DNA of 18,762 bases, from the NCBI GenBank assembly GCA_944324625.1, contig CALUWZ010000012.1:1-18762 (forward strand), read 5' to 3'. Shown here in pieces: positions 6,619 to 14,152 of the stretch. Position 1 is the stretch's first letter, and every line of letters begins with the position of its first letter. This DNA comes from an uncultured Mailhella sp. GTDB taxonomy: Bacteria; Desulfobacterota; Desulfovibrionia; Desulfovibrionales; Desulfovibrionaceae. Under the pieces are notes generated by a model that was given only the letters and a program-made list of their open reading frames with translations, was not told where the DNA came from and did not search any database. The position numbers were made by a program, and so were the translations under genes.

Positions 6619-8070
6619 TTACTTTCTGCGCAATTTTTTTTCTTCGTTTGTCTGACCCTTTGATTGTTTGGGGCTGCGGGGCGGTCTGTCCTGTCCGGAA
6701 TATGCGGCGGTTTTTGCTGTTTTTTGAGCAGGTTGTTTTTTTGTCTTTTTGTCGGGGAATGATTTTTCAGGAACAGACTCTTTTATTTCCAGTTCTTTTA
6801 AAGTCTTGCAGTTTTTGTTTTTCAGCGTGCAGAGCAGTGCTTTAGATTTAAAATCACGTTCTGTTTTCTGCGGAAAGCTGACTTCGCAGAGCGTGCCGGC
6901 GGGAGCTGCTGCCGAATCAAGTATAAGCAGCAGACCTTTTTTATGGCAGGCATAGCGTGCACGTCCTTTGTATTTCGGTACGGGAAAAGCATCGGAAATT
7001 ATGCGTGCTTTTTCTGCCGTATTGTGCCTTGCAAGGATTTTATCCGCTTCGCGGCTTTTTGCAAGGTAAAGATAGGAAAGGCTGACAGAATCTTTGTCAA
7101 GGCCTGCTTTTTGCGAAAGTTCCCTGAGTTCTTTCGGAATACAGTCTGCCTTTGCGTTGAAATGGCACCATGCATTTTGTTTGTGCGCTTTGGCCAGCGG
7201 ACATTTTATGTCCAGCGGACAGGGGCTGATAATTTTGCAGGGAGCTTCGTCTGCATAAAAATCATCCGCAAAATCATCTTCATAATCATGCGGCGCGGCA
7301 TCTGAAAAATCTTCGTCAAATTCTTCATCTGCTTCTTCAGTTTCATTGACGCAGAGATTTCGCAGAATTTGTATCATTCTTGCACCTTGGCGCGTGCCGG
7401 GTTCCACGGCAAAAATTTTGCCGTTTTCCGCAAGGGCTTGGTTTGCGTTTTCATATAACTGACGTATCTGTTCATAGGCTGAGATTTTTTTCTTTTCGTC
7501 GCCTTCGTTCAGCACATTGCCCATTGTCAGAAAATCCACAGGTTCGTGAATTTGGCGGAATGCTTTGTGGTTCGGGGTGCGCAGGGTTTGTATTTTCCAT
7601 GTGCATTCGGGCATAAGTTCCTGACGCAGTTTTTCGAACAGGGATTTTCCAAGGTGAAGAGGCTGCGGCGCAAGGTCTGCGCAGATAAAGGCAATGTCTT
7701 TTCTACGCAGGTCTTCGCGGGAAATCCAAAGGGCAAGGGGTATGGTCAGAGGGCCTGAGCCCAAATCCATGAAAACTGCTTTCTGCGGGATTGTTCCCAG
7801 ATCCAGATTGGGAAAAAGCTTGCACAGGCGGATTAAATTCCAAACCATGAAATAATGGAAATAGGCGGATAAAAGGCGCGGGCTTGTCCAGTAGGGACGG
7901 GACAGAAATTCCCTGTCCGTAGTCAGATATTCGGACAACTCTTTGCAGGCATAGGGAAGTTCTTTTTTCTGGCTCGGTTTCATGGGAATGAGTTCGGCCA
8001 GCAAAGGATAAAGCCTGTCAAAGGCTTTGAGGGCAAACGGGTCAAATTCGGTAAAAAGTTCTTTGTTCAT
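6619..8070 (-). CDS. Rsm22 family (METTL17-like) Fe-S methyltransferase
   Basis: 483 residues. A SAM-dependent methyltransferase fold is indicated by VFMDLGSGPLTIPLAL (about 99-114), the acidic strand end FICADLAP (128-135), GNVLNE (184-189) and AVEPG (221-225). After it come the Rsm22/METTL17 cysteines SPCPLDIKCPLAKAH...WCHF (C284, C290, C302, with C278 and C310 nearby); METTL17 is known to bind a [4Fe-4S] cluster and to associate with the small ribosomal subunit. The region SVSLSYLYLAK also fits the family. Two additions are unusual: an acidic insert at 242-275 just before the cysteines, and a Lys/Pro/Gln-rich tail from about 420 that looks disordered and RNA-binding. The role is inferred as ribosome small-subunit assembly or rRNA modification. 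It begins 8 bases after the RACo-like gene with an AGGT ribosome site, so the two are co-transcribed. Confidence 0.85.
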   Translation of the reverse strand: MNKELFTEFDPFALKAFDRLYPLLAELIPMKPSQKKELPYACKELSEYLTTDREFLSRPYWTSPRLLSAYFHYFMVWNLIRLCKLFPNLDLGTIPQKAVFMDLGSGPLTIPLALWISREDLRRKDIAFICADLAPQPLHLGKSLFEKLRQELMPECTWKIQTLRTPNHKAFRQIHEPVDFLTMGNVLNEGDEKKKISAYEQIRQLYENANQALAENGKIFAVEPGTRQGARMIQILRNLCVNETEEADEEFDEDFSDAAPHDYEDDFADDFYADEAPCKIISPCPLDIKCPLAKAHKQNAWCHFNAKADCIPKELRELSQKAGLDKDSVSLSYLYLAKSREADKILARHNTAEKARIISDAFPVPKYKGRARYACHKKGLLLILDSAAAPAGTLCEVSFPQKTERDFKSKALLCTLKNKNCKTLKELEIKESVPEKSFPDKKTKKQPAQKTAKTAAYSGQDRPPRSPKQSKGQTNEEKKLRRK

Positions 8071-8078
8071 ACTACCTG

Positions 8079-9653
8079 CTAAAAGTGCATATTGTTGATG
8101 TATAAGGAATTATAGGCATCTTGGCCTGTCAAGTCAATAATGTCCGCCTGCCCCGCAAGTTCGGCAACTTTGTCCGCAAGGCGCGGATTTTGGTGCAGAA
8201 CAATGGTTCCCAGCAAAGACGTGTTGCCGAGGATTTGGGTTTTGCTTTTGGCATTTTTGGGCAGAAAACCTAAATTCTCCAAAATATCAAGCGGAATATG
8301 GGAACTGAGGGCTCCTGACAGAAAAATCTGATCAATGGGGCTTTTTTGCAGAAAAAGTTCCATGGCAGATGAAAATGCCGCTTTGACTTTGAGAATATTT
8401 TCAATGTCTTCGGGGCAGACATACAGGCTGCCGGCGACATACAGGCGTTTTTCTCCGTTGGTTTCCGTCAGGTTTGCGGTAATTTTTTTATTGAGCGGAG
8501 AAGGTGCTTGATTCTGCAGGAAAAGTCCTTCCCGTCCGAGAATGCCTGCGGAAAGCAAAATGTGAATAAGGCTGAGATAGCCCGTGCCGCTGATAAATAA
8601 GGGCGTTCCGCTGCAGACGGGAGACAGGCCGAAAGGAGTCAGGGAAAACTGCACAATAATATTTTCGCCTTTTCCGTGTACGGCGCTGCCGCAGCGCATG
8701 CCTACGCCTTCAAGGGCGGGGCCGAGCGGTACGCTGGCAGCAAGGATTTTGCCTTTGCCGTAAAAAATGAATTCTCCGTTGGTGCCGAGGTCGGCAAGCA
8801 GAAAATTGTCTGCACGGGGAAATTTGTCCAGTATGTATGCAAGGCCTGCCGCGGCATCTGCTCCCACAAAGGGACTTATCTGCGGGGGAATGTAAACGGG
8901 AGGAAGGTACGGAAGATGAAATTCTTCATGGCCTTTGTTTTCCAGATAATAGGGCGCCTCCATGAGTCCTTCGGCGCTTTTTCCGAGAAAAATGGCTGTC
9001 ATGGAAGGGTTGGCGGCAAGATATATTTTTTGTATGAATATGTTTTTTTTCTGCAGGTCAGTACAGATTTCCCGCAAAAGAGAGCAGACAACGCTTTGCA
9101 GGCGGCTTGGGCTTTGTTTTTCCGTAAAGTGTCTGTAATGCAGGCGCGCCATAACGTCGGCACCTGCAAACATCTGCGGGTTCAGCAGTTTCCCTTGGGC
9201 AAGAAGAGTATTGCTCTCTTCGGCATGCACTTCAAAGGCAACGGAAGTGGTGCCGAGGTCAACAAACAAAACTGCCTGCAGGGTATTTTTTAAATCGCAT
9301 GCGGTATCGGAAAATTCAATTTCAAGACCGGCGGCATGTTCCTGCAGATCATTCAAAACACGAAATTCCGTATTGTCTTCAAGGGGGTGCTTGCAGGCAA
9401 GGCGGATATTTTGCTCCTGTTCTTCCTTGGTAAGCAGTATGCGTTCAAGGGGGACAAGTTCGGGAGCAGGACTGAGATATTGTATTTTGCAGCGGCCGCA
9501 TTTGCCCATGCCCGTGCAGAGGGGACGGGGAGGAATTTCCGGAAGGCTGAAAAGATATTCCGCAGTTTTTTTCGGCGGCAGGCTTTCAAAGGGTACGGTG
9601 ATTTTTTGCAGCGTGCTTTCATTTGCTGCAGACAGATAAATATGTATGGCCAT
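8079..9653 (-). CDS. RACo-like protein: [2Fe-2S] ferredoxin plus ASKHA ATPase domain (DUF4445)
   Basis: 524 residues starting at ATG 9653, which has an AAAGGAA ribosome site; the frame stays open upstream but lacks one there. The N-terminal domain has a plant-type [2Fe-2S] set C46-x5-C52-x2-C55-x31-C87 (LCTGMGKCGRC ... RLACKHP). A linker follows, then an ASKHA (actin/Hsp70-like) ATPase core: VDLGTTSVAFEV (131-142), LNPQMFAGADVMARLHY (157-173), LAANPSMTAIFLG (212-224), PFVGADAAAG (261-270), LADLGTNGEF (286-295) and a C-terminal FLSGALSS. This layout is that of RACo, the ATP-dependent reductive activator of corrinoid Fe-S proteins. No corrinoid protein or corrinoid methyltransferase is nearby; the partner gene encodes an Rsm22-type protein instead, so the real client is unknown. 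Cytoplasmic. The family call is strong, the function open. Confidence 0.87.
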   Translation of the reverse strand: MAIHIYLSAANESTLQKITVPFESLPPKKTAEYLFSLPEIPPRPLCTGMGKCGRCKIQYLSPAPELVPLERILLTKEEQEQNIRLACKHPLEDNTEFRVLNDLQEHAAGLEIEFSDTACDLKNTLQAVLFVDLGTTSVAFEVHAEESNTLLAQGKLLNPQMFAGADVMARLHYRHFTEKQSPSRLQSVVCSLLREICTDLQKKNIFIQKIYLAANPSMTAIFLGKSAEGLMEAPYYLENKGHEEFHLPYLPPVYIPPQISPFVGADAAAGLAYILDKFPRADNFLLADLGTNGEFIFYGKGKILAASVPLGPALEGVGMRCGSAVHGKGENIIVQFSLTPFGLSPVCSGTPLFISGTGYLSLIHILLSAGILGREGLFLQNQAPSPLNKKITANLTETNGEKRLYVAGSLYVCPEDIENILKVKAAFSSAMELFLQKSPIDQIFLSGALSSHIPLDILENLGFLPKNAKSKTQILGNTSLLGTIVLHQNPRLADKVAELAGQADIIDLTGQDAYNSLYINNMHF

Positions 9654-9670
9654 GTTTTTTCCTTTCGGCA

Positions 9671-9699
9671 AGTATATAAAATTTGCTTTTAAATGGCAA
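9671..9699 (-). promoter_or_regulatory. Promoter of the RACo-like/Rsm22 operon
   Basis: On the minus strand TTGCCA (9694-9699) is followed after 17 bases by TATACT (9671-9676). Transcription would start near 9664, only about 10 bases before the ATG, giving a very short leader that is little more than the ribosome site. Confidence 0.65.
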
Positions 9700-9777
9700 T
9701 TATTGCGCTTTGCAAAAAAACTGTATAGAAAAAGCAAAAAAGGACGATAGTATTTTTTGATAAAAAAGAAATCTTGC

Positions 9778-9806
9778 TTGACCATTGTTTTGCGGCAAGA
9801 TATAAT
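9778..9806 (+). promoter_or_regulatory. Sigma-70 type promoter of fliM
   Basis: TTGACC (9778-9783), a 17-base spacer and a perfect TATAAT (9801-9806) stand about 30 bases before the fliM ATG. This is a housekeeping-type promoter, not the sigma-28 or sigma-54 type usual for flagellar genes. Confidence 0.8.
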
Positions 9807-9837
9807 TATTTGAAATAAAATAATTAAGGCGGTTTGT

Positions 9838-10818
9838 ATGAACAAATTTCTCGCTCAAGACGAAGTTGATGCCCTTTTGAACGGATTGTCAGGGGGAGAT
9901 TTGGATTTTGAGACTGAAGAAGAAGAGGATAATGACGGGGTCATACTTTTTGACCTTGCCAATCAGGACAGAATTATCCGCGGGCGCATGCCTGTTTTGG
10001 AAATCATTAATGACCGCTTTGCCAGACTTTGTACAAATGCCCTGACCAATACCGTGCGCAAGCGTGTGGAAATTTCTCCCATTTCCATTGATATGGCCAA
10101 ATTCGGGGAATTTATGCGTTCTTTGCCCGTGCCTACCAGCATTAATATCTTTAAAATGGAACCGCTGCGCGGCAATGCGCTGATGATTATTGACGCACGA
10201 CTTGTTTTTGCCTTGGTGGAAAACGTTTTTGGGGGTATGGGCACGCAGTCCAAGGTGGAAGGCCGTGAATTTACCCGCATCGAGCAGGCCATTGTGGACA
10301 GGATTATCCGCATTGCCCTCGAAATCATGACGGAATCTTGGCGTCCCGTGCATGAAGTAAATCTTGAGCTTATCCGTTCCGAAATCAATCCGCAGTTTGC
10401 GTCCATTGTTCCGCCCAGTGACGTGGTGGTTGTGATAAATTATGAAGTTGAGCTTGACAACTCCCTCGGCTCCATGCTGGTTTGCCTGCCCTATTCCACC
10501 ATTGAGCCCATCCGTTCCAAGCTGAATGCAAACTATCAGACGGAACGCCTTGAAGTTGACCATGCATGGGCAGGCCGTCTTAAAGACAGGCTTATGGAAA
10601 CGCCTGTGGAGCTGAAAATCGGCATAGGCCATACGCAGATAACCAGCAATCAGCTTCTGCGCCTGAAAGTTGGGGACATCATTACCCTTGATACCGATGT
10701 TGAACAACTTTTGCCCTGTACAGTGGAAGGCGTGACAAAATATTGGGGCATACCGGGCATTGTCAAGGCAAACAAGGCTTTTCAGATTGTCAGCGTGGAT
10801 GAGCCGAGATATTCCTGA
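9838..10818 (+). CDS. fliM: Flagellar motor switch protein FliM
   Basis: 326 residues, standard FliM length. FliM forms the middle layer of the cytoplasmic C-ring and receives phospho-CheY. The N-terminus FLAQDEVDALLNGL (4-17) is the CheY-binding motif, followed by an acidic linker (about 20-33). The middle CheC-like domain includes RPRP-type contacts and VFGGMGTQSKVEGREFTRIEQAIV (the GGxG region bound by FliG), and the C-terminal SpoA-like domain runs from about 240 (PVELKIGIGHTQITSNQLLRLKVGDII) to the end. The start at ATG 9838 has a TAAGGCGG ribosome site. No other flagellar gene is in the window: it has its own promoter and terminator and faces htpX. Nothing in the sequence suggests loss of function. 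It may be one of several fliM copies in the genome. Confidence 0.96.
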   Translation: MNKFLAQDEVDALLNGLSGGDLDFETEEEEDNDGVILFDLANQDRIIRGRMPVLEIINDRFARLCTNALTNTVRKRVEISPISIDMAKFGEFMRSLPVPTSINIFKMEPLRGNALMIIDARLVFALVENVFGGMGTQSKVEGREFTRIEQAIVDRIIRIALEIMTESWRPVHEVNLELIRSEINPQFASIVPPSDVVVVINYEVELDNSLGSMLVCLPYSTIEPIRSKLNANYQTERLEVDHAWAGRLKDRLMETPVELKIGIGHTQITSNQLLRLKVGDIITLDTDVEQLLPCTVEGVTKYWGIPGIVKANKAFQIVSVDEPRYS

Positions 10819-10886
10819 TCGGTGTGCTGACTGAACAGCCTGTTTTCCGCTTTGTGTTTTTGGGAAAATTGACGGAAAAATTTTAA

Positions 10887-10914
10887 GAAAAGACGGAAAG
10901 CCCGTCTTTTTTTA
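10887..10914 (+). terminator. Terminator of fliM
   Basis: The stem AGACGG (10891-10896) pairs with CCGTCT (10902-10907) around an AAAGC loop, extended by A-T pairs, and is followed by a T run to 10913. It is about 70 bases after the fliM stop codon. Confidence 0.85.
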
Positions 10915-10918
10915 TGCA

Positions 10919-10946
10919 TAAAAAAACCGCCTTCGGGGCGGTTTTG
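10919..10946 (-). terminator. Terminator of htpX
   Basis: A 9-bp stem (10923-10931 with 10937-10945, loop TTCGG) lies just after the htpX stop on the minus strand and runs into a U tract there (the A run 10919-10926 on the plus strand). It sits almost back to back with the fliM terminator, insulating the two convergent genes. Confidence 0.88.
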
Positions 10947-10962
10947 CTGTTTATGTAAGTTG

Positions 10963-11808
10963 TTACCGTGCCATTTGCATAAGGCGTCTGATGCGTTCCT
11001 GAATGGGAGGGTGTGTGCTGAAAAGCGCCTGCATGCTTCCGCCCGTGAGCGGGGAAACAATAAACATGTTTTCTGTGGCGGGATTGGCATTCAGCGGAAT
11101 TTGCCTGCTGTAATTGTCCAGTTTCTGCAGAGCGCTTGCAAGGGCCTGAGGATCGGAGCAGAAGCTTGCGCCTGTTTCGTCAGCCAGATATTCGCGGGAA
11201 CGGGAAATGGCCATTTGAATAAGGCTTGCGGCAAGCGGGGCAAGAATAATCATAAGCACGGCGCTTAAGGCGCTCAAAGGGCTTGAGTTTTCTTCATCCC
11301 TTCCGCCGAAAAGACTGGTGAAATACAGCATGTTGGCAAGGGAAGTAATGGCGGAGCCGAGCACTGCCGCACAGGACTGGATAAGAATATCCCTGTTGGC
11401 AATGTGGGCGATTTCGTGGGCAAGCACACCGCGAAGTTCATTGGTATTCAAAATATGCATAATGCCTTGGGTTACTGCAACGACGGCATTTTCAGGATTT
11501 CTGCCCGTGGCGAATGCATTGGGGCTGGGGTCCGGAATAATGCATATTTTCGGTTTGGGAATGCCGGCATTTCTTGCCAGTTCTTCAACAATTTCATGAA
11601 GCTGCGGTGCGTCGCTTTTTTGCAGTTCCTGGGCCTTATATAATCTGAGAACTATGGAATCGGAAAACCAGTAGCTGAAAAAGTTGATGCCTACTGCAAA
11701 AATCAAGGCAACGACAATACCGCTTTTACCGCCGATAAGTCCGCCGATGACAATGAAAAGCGCAGTAAGGGCGGCAAAAAGTACAGCAGTTTTGATAGAA
11801 CTTGTCAT
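10963..11808 (-). CDS. htpX: Membrane zinc protease HtpX
   Basis: 281 residues from ATG 11808, chosen because a GGAGAA ribosome site precedes it; a start 39 bases further upstream lacks one. HtpX is an M48 metalloprotease of the inner membrane that degrades misfolded membrane proteins alongside FtsH. Two N-terminal transmembrane spans (about 7-25 and 28-48) are followed by the cytoplasmic catalytic domain: NAFATG (97-102), the zinc site HEIAH (131-135, continuing IANRD), two further hydrophobic segments (about 138-157 and 178-192), and the third zinc ligand glutamate in SREYLADE (E196). The C-terminal THPP (255-258) is also typical. The gene has its own promoter and terminator and is not part of a neighbouring operon. 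Confidence 0.96.
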   Translation of the reverse strand: MTSSIKTAVLFAALTALFIVIGGLIGGKSGIVVALIFAVGINFFSYWFSDSIVLRLYKAQELQKSDAPQLHEIVEELARNAGIPKPKICIIPDPSPNAFATGRNPENAVVAVTQGIMHILNTNELRGVLAHEIAHIANRDILIQSCAAVLGSAITSLANMLYFTSLFGGRDEENSSPLSALSAVLMIILAPLAASLIQMAISRSREYLADETGASFCSDPQALASALQKLDNYSRQIPLNANPATENMFIVSPLTGGSMQALFSTHPPIQERIRRLMQMAR

Positions 11809-11837
11809 ATTTTCTCCAAATTGGTTTCTTACAATTA

Positions 11838-11865
11838 ATAATAACAACTATTCCTAAAATGACAA
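11838..11865 (-). promoter_or_regulatory. Promoter of htpX
   Basis: On the minus strand TTGTCA (11860-11865), a 16-base spacer and TATTAT (11838-11843) stand about 30 bases upstream of the htpX ATG. No CIRCE element or recognisable heat-shock operator was seen near it. Confidence 0.65.
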
Positions 11866-12101
11866 GTATTTTCTTTTTGGTCCTTATTTGGAGCGGTCAG
11901 GCAATTTTTTATGTTTTTGGCAATGCTGTTTCAGAAAAGCAAAACCTGCTGCAGGCATGGCACGGCTCAGCATAAGGACAGGCTGTGTGTTCCGTTCGGT
12001 ACGGGTTTAATCGCTTCGGAAACTTGAGCGCATAAGTACGGTACGGCAAAATACAGGATTTTGTCCGGTGTGCCGTAAGAGTTTTGTCACAGCGCCGGCA
12101 G
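11866..12101. other. Intergenic stretch between htpX and the dehydrogenase terminator
   Basis: Together with the htpX leader this makes about 325 bases without a gene. I found no convincing coding frame, tRNA or repeat. It is the downstream trailer of the 12134-17509 operon on one side and the upstream region of htpX on the other. Confidence 0.5.
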
Positions 12102-12130
12102 AAAGAAACTCCCCGAGGGGAGTTTCTTTT
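12102..12130 (-). terminator. Strong hairpin terminator ending the radA-dehydrogenase operon
   Basis: A 12-bp stem (12102-12113 with 12118-12129) with a CGAG loop stands directly after the dehydrogenase stop codon. On the minus strand the 3' arm is pyrimidine rich but there is no clean U run after it; the T run is on the plus-strand side. The stem alone should be a firm transcript end. Confidence 0.75.
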
Positions 12131-12133
12131 TGT

Positions 12134-12997
12134 TTATTTGGAATATTTTTTGATAATGGCCTGTGTGCCGAGATCACCTTGGCTGCTGTTTTCCATATCG
12201 ACATACATGGCGCATACTTCTTCCAGAACAGGAAGGCGTATGCCTTTGTCTCTGCATTCGTCCAAGGCAATTTTCATGTCTTTGACAAAGTGTTTGATGA
12301 AAAATCCCGGTGCAAAATCTTCTTTGCACATTTTGGGACCGTTGTTGCTGACCTGCCAGCTTGCGGCGGCGCCTGTTTCAATGGTCTTGAGCATGATTTC
12401 GGGGTCAATGCCCATGGCTTTGGTATAGGAAATGGCTTCGCATACGCCGAGCGTATTGGCGGCAACCACGATTTGGTTGGCCATTTTGACATGCTGGCCT
12501 GCTCCGGCTTTGCCTTCATGGACAATGTTTTTGCCCATGGCTTCAAAGAGCGGGCGGCAGGCGTCAAAAGCGTCTTTGTCGCCGCCGACCATAATGGCAA
12601 GGGTGGCGTTTTTTGCGCCTATGTCACCGCCTGATACGGGAGCGTCAAGGGCCTGCAGGCCTTTTTCTTTGGCTTTTTCGTAAATTTTTTCCGCAAGCTT
12701 GGGGCTTGAGGTGGTCATATCAATAAGATAGGACTTTTGGGTGACATTGGCGAGAATGCCGTATTCTGAAAAATATACTTCTTCGATGTCTTTGGGATAG
12801 CCGATTATGGTGATAACGGCATCTTTGTCTTTTACGCATTCTTTAATGCTGTCGCAGACAACGGCGCCGTCATCTTTAAGGGCTTCCGCTTTTGCCTTTG
12901 TTCTGTTGTAAACGCTGACATTAAAGCCGTTTTTCAAAAGATTGCGCACCATGGAGGCTCCCATGACGCCTGTGCCGATGAAACCGATGTTTTTCAT
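12134..12997 (-). CDS. NAD(P)-dependent beta-hydroxyacid dehydrogenase (GarR/3-HIBDH family)
   Basis: 287 residues, the usual length for this family, which oxidises or reduces the 3-hydroxyl of short hydroxyacids such as tartronate semialdehyde, 3-hydroxyisobutyrate or succinate semialdehyde. Seen: the N-terminal Rossmann motif GFIGTGVMG (5-13) with NRTKAKAE after strand 2, which favours NADP over NAD; the substrate loop DAPVSGG (118-124); the catalytic helix GQHVKMANQ with K171 and N175; and KDMKIALDE around K239-D240 in the C-terminal helical domain. The exact substrate cannot be told from sequence. It starts 15 bases after the DUF362 gene's stop and is the last gene before the terminator, so it is transcribed with the DUF362 pair, a linkage that suggests a shared small-molecule pathway. 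Confidence 0.9.
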   Translation of the reverse strand: MKNIGFIGTGVMGASMVRNLLKNGFNVSVYNRTKAKAEALKDDGAVVCDSIKECVKDKDAVITIIGYPKDIEEVYFSEYGILANVTQKSYLIDMTTSSPKLAEKIYEKAKEKGLQALDAPVSGGDIGAKNATLAIMVGGDKDAFDACRPLFEAMGKNIVHEGKAGAGQHVKMANQIVVAANTLGVCEAISYTKAMGIDPEIMLKTIETGAAASWQVSNNGPKMCKEDFAPGFFIKHFVKDMKIALDECRDKGIRLPVLEEVCAMYVDMENSSQGDLGTQAIIKKYSK

Positions 12998-13012
12998 ACT
13001 GTCCTCGTATGA

Positions 13013-14122
13013 TTAGATTTTTATAAGTTCATAGTCCAAGGAGCCCAAACCGATTTCTGCGGCGTATTCGATTTGGCGGTATCCGTGGGTATTGCCCCAG
13101 CGGTGGCTGAATTTGTCGATGTTTATGCCGTTGTTTTCCATGGGGGCAATGCTTTGGGCCTGTTTGACAAGATCATAGCTTGCTTTGTCGATTGCTACGG
13201 GGTCGGTGGAGGCAAGAATGCCGATATCGGGAATCATGGGCGCATCGCTCCATGAAACACAGTCGCAGTCAGGCGTTACGCTCAGCACAAAATTGATGAA
13301 AACAACTTTTTCTTTTTTGTTTTGTACGGCGCCGTAAGCATATTCGGCAATGCGCTCAACAAAATCATAGAGTTCGGTATTCCAGTCGGCGGTAATGGCT
13401 TTTGGTTCGCATACGGTAATACATTCGAAACAGCCTATGCATTTGGACTGGTCTACTTGGGCAACTTTTTTGTCACCGTCCTTGGTCATGCTTATGGCAT
13501 GCGCAGGGCAGACTTTTGCACAGCTTGCACAGCCTATGCAGATGTCATGGTTCATGCTGACACGGGTTTGGTGCTGGGCGCGTTTGCCCCAGAAAGAAGC
13601 GCAGCCCATGGCAAGGTTTTTGATTGCGCCGCCGAAACCTGCCATTTCGTGGCCTTTGACGTGGGAAAGCACAACCATGGAATCTGCGTCGTGGATTTCA
13701 CGGGCGATATGGGTTTCTTTAAAATGTTTGAGGTTTACGGGAACATCCACCTGACTTAAGCCGTGCAGGCCGTCGGCAATGATGATGGGGGCGTTCACGG
13801 TACAGGGAGCAAAGCCGTGGGCATAGGCAGTATTCAGGTGGTCAACGGAATTTCTGCGTGAACCGCTGTACAGGGTATTGGTGTCGGTTAAAAACGGTTT
13901 GGCTTTTTCCTGTTTGACAAGATCGACAACTTTGCGCACAAGCTGAGGGCGGAGGTGGGTATCGTTGCCCATTTCGCCGAAGTGCAGTTTTATGGCGGTC
14001 AAATCGTCGCGTTTGAGGATATTTTTAAGACCGACGGCTTCACAGAGTTTTTCAATTTTGGCTGTTTTGTTGTCTGCCTGTTTTCTGCAGTGCATGTCGG
14101 CAAAATATACTTTGGCTGTCAT
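13013..14122 (-). CDS. DUF362 Fe-S protein with two [4Fe-4S] ferredoxin motifs, copy A
   Basis: 369 residues; ATG at 14122 with a GGAGATTG ribosome site. The N-terminal part (about 1-180) is the DUF362 domain (AIKLHFGEMGNDTH at 43-56, TDTNTLYSGSRR at 79-90, LSHVKGHEMAGFGGAIKNL at 152-170). An inserted 2x[4Fe-4S] ferredoxin module follows: C195-x2-C198-x2-C201-x3-C205P and C228-x2-C231-x2-C234-x3-C238EP. The DUF362 fold then resumes with VTPDCDCVSWSDAP (C286 and C288, possible extra ligands), GILASTDPVAIDKASYDLV and a C-terminal HRWGNTHGYRQIEYA. No signal peptide. DUF362 proteins have no generally established function; electron transfer linked to a bound substrate is a reasonable inference only. 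It is 30 bases downstream of its paralogue and roughly 77% identical to it by hand alignment. Confidence 0.85.
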   Translation of the reverse strand: MTAKVYFADMHCRKQADNKTAKIEKLCEAVGLKNILKRDDLTAIKLHFGEMGNDTHLRPQLVRKVVDLVKQEKAKPFLTDTNTLYSGSRRNSVDHLNTAYAHGFAPCTVNAPIIIADGLHGLSQVDVPVNLKHFKETHIAREIHDADSMVVLSHVKGHEMAGFGGAIKNLAMGCASFWGKRAQHQTRVSMNHDICIGCASCAKVCPAHAISMTKDGDKKVAQVDQSKCIGCFECITVCEPKAITADWNTELYDFVERIAEYAYGAVQNKKEKVVFINFVLSVTPDCDCVSWSDAPMIPDIGILASTDPVAIDKASYDLVKQAQSIAPMENNGINIDKFSHRWGNTHGYRQIEYAAEIGLGSLDYELIKI

Positions 14123-14152
14123 GGCAATCTCCTTTTCGGACAGTCTTTGCGG

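Noticed and set aside
8676..9293. A 205-codon plus-strand frame opposite the RACo-like gene
   Set aside because: The minus strand encodes the [2Fe-2S]/ASKHA protein with clear motifs over this stretch; the plus-strand frame has no motif or ribosome site.
9654..9845. N-terminal extension of the RACo-like protein up to 9845
   Set aside because: The promoter (9671-9699) and ribosome site lie inside this extension, it would overlap the fliM start, and the extra residues do not resemble the family.
9889..10707. A long open frame antisense to fliM (272 codons)
   Set aside because: It is rich in His/Asn/Gly in a way typical of the shadow of a coding strand, has no ribosome site or known motif, and lies wholly within a firmly identified gene.
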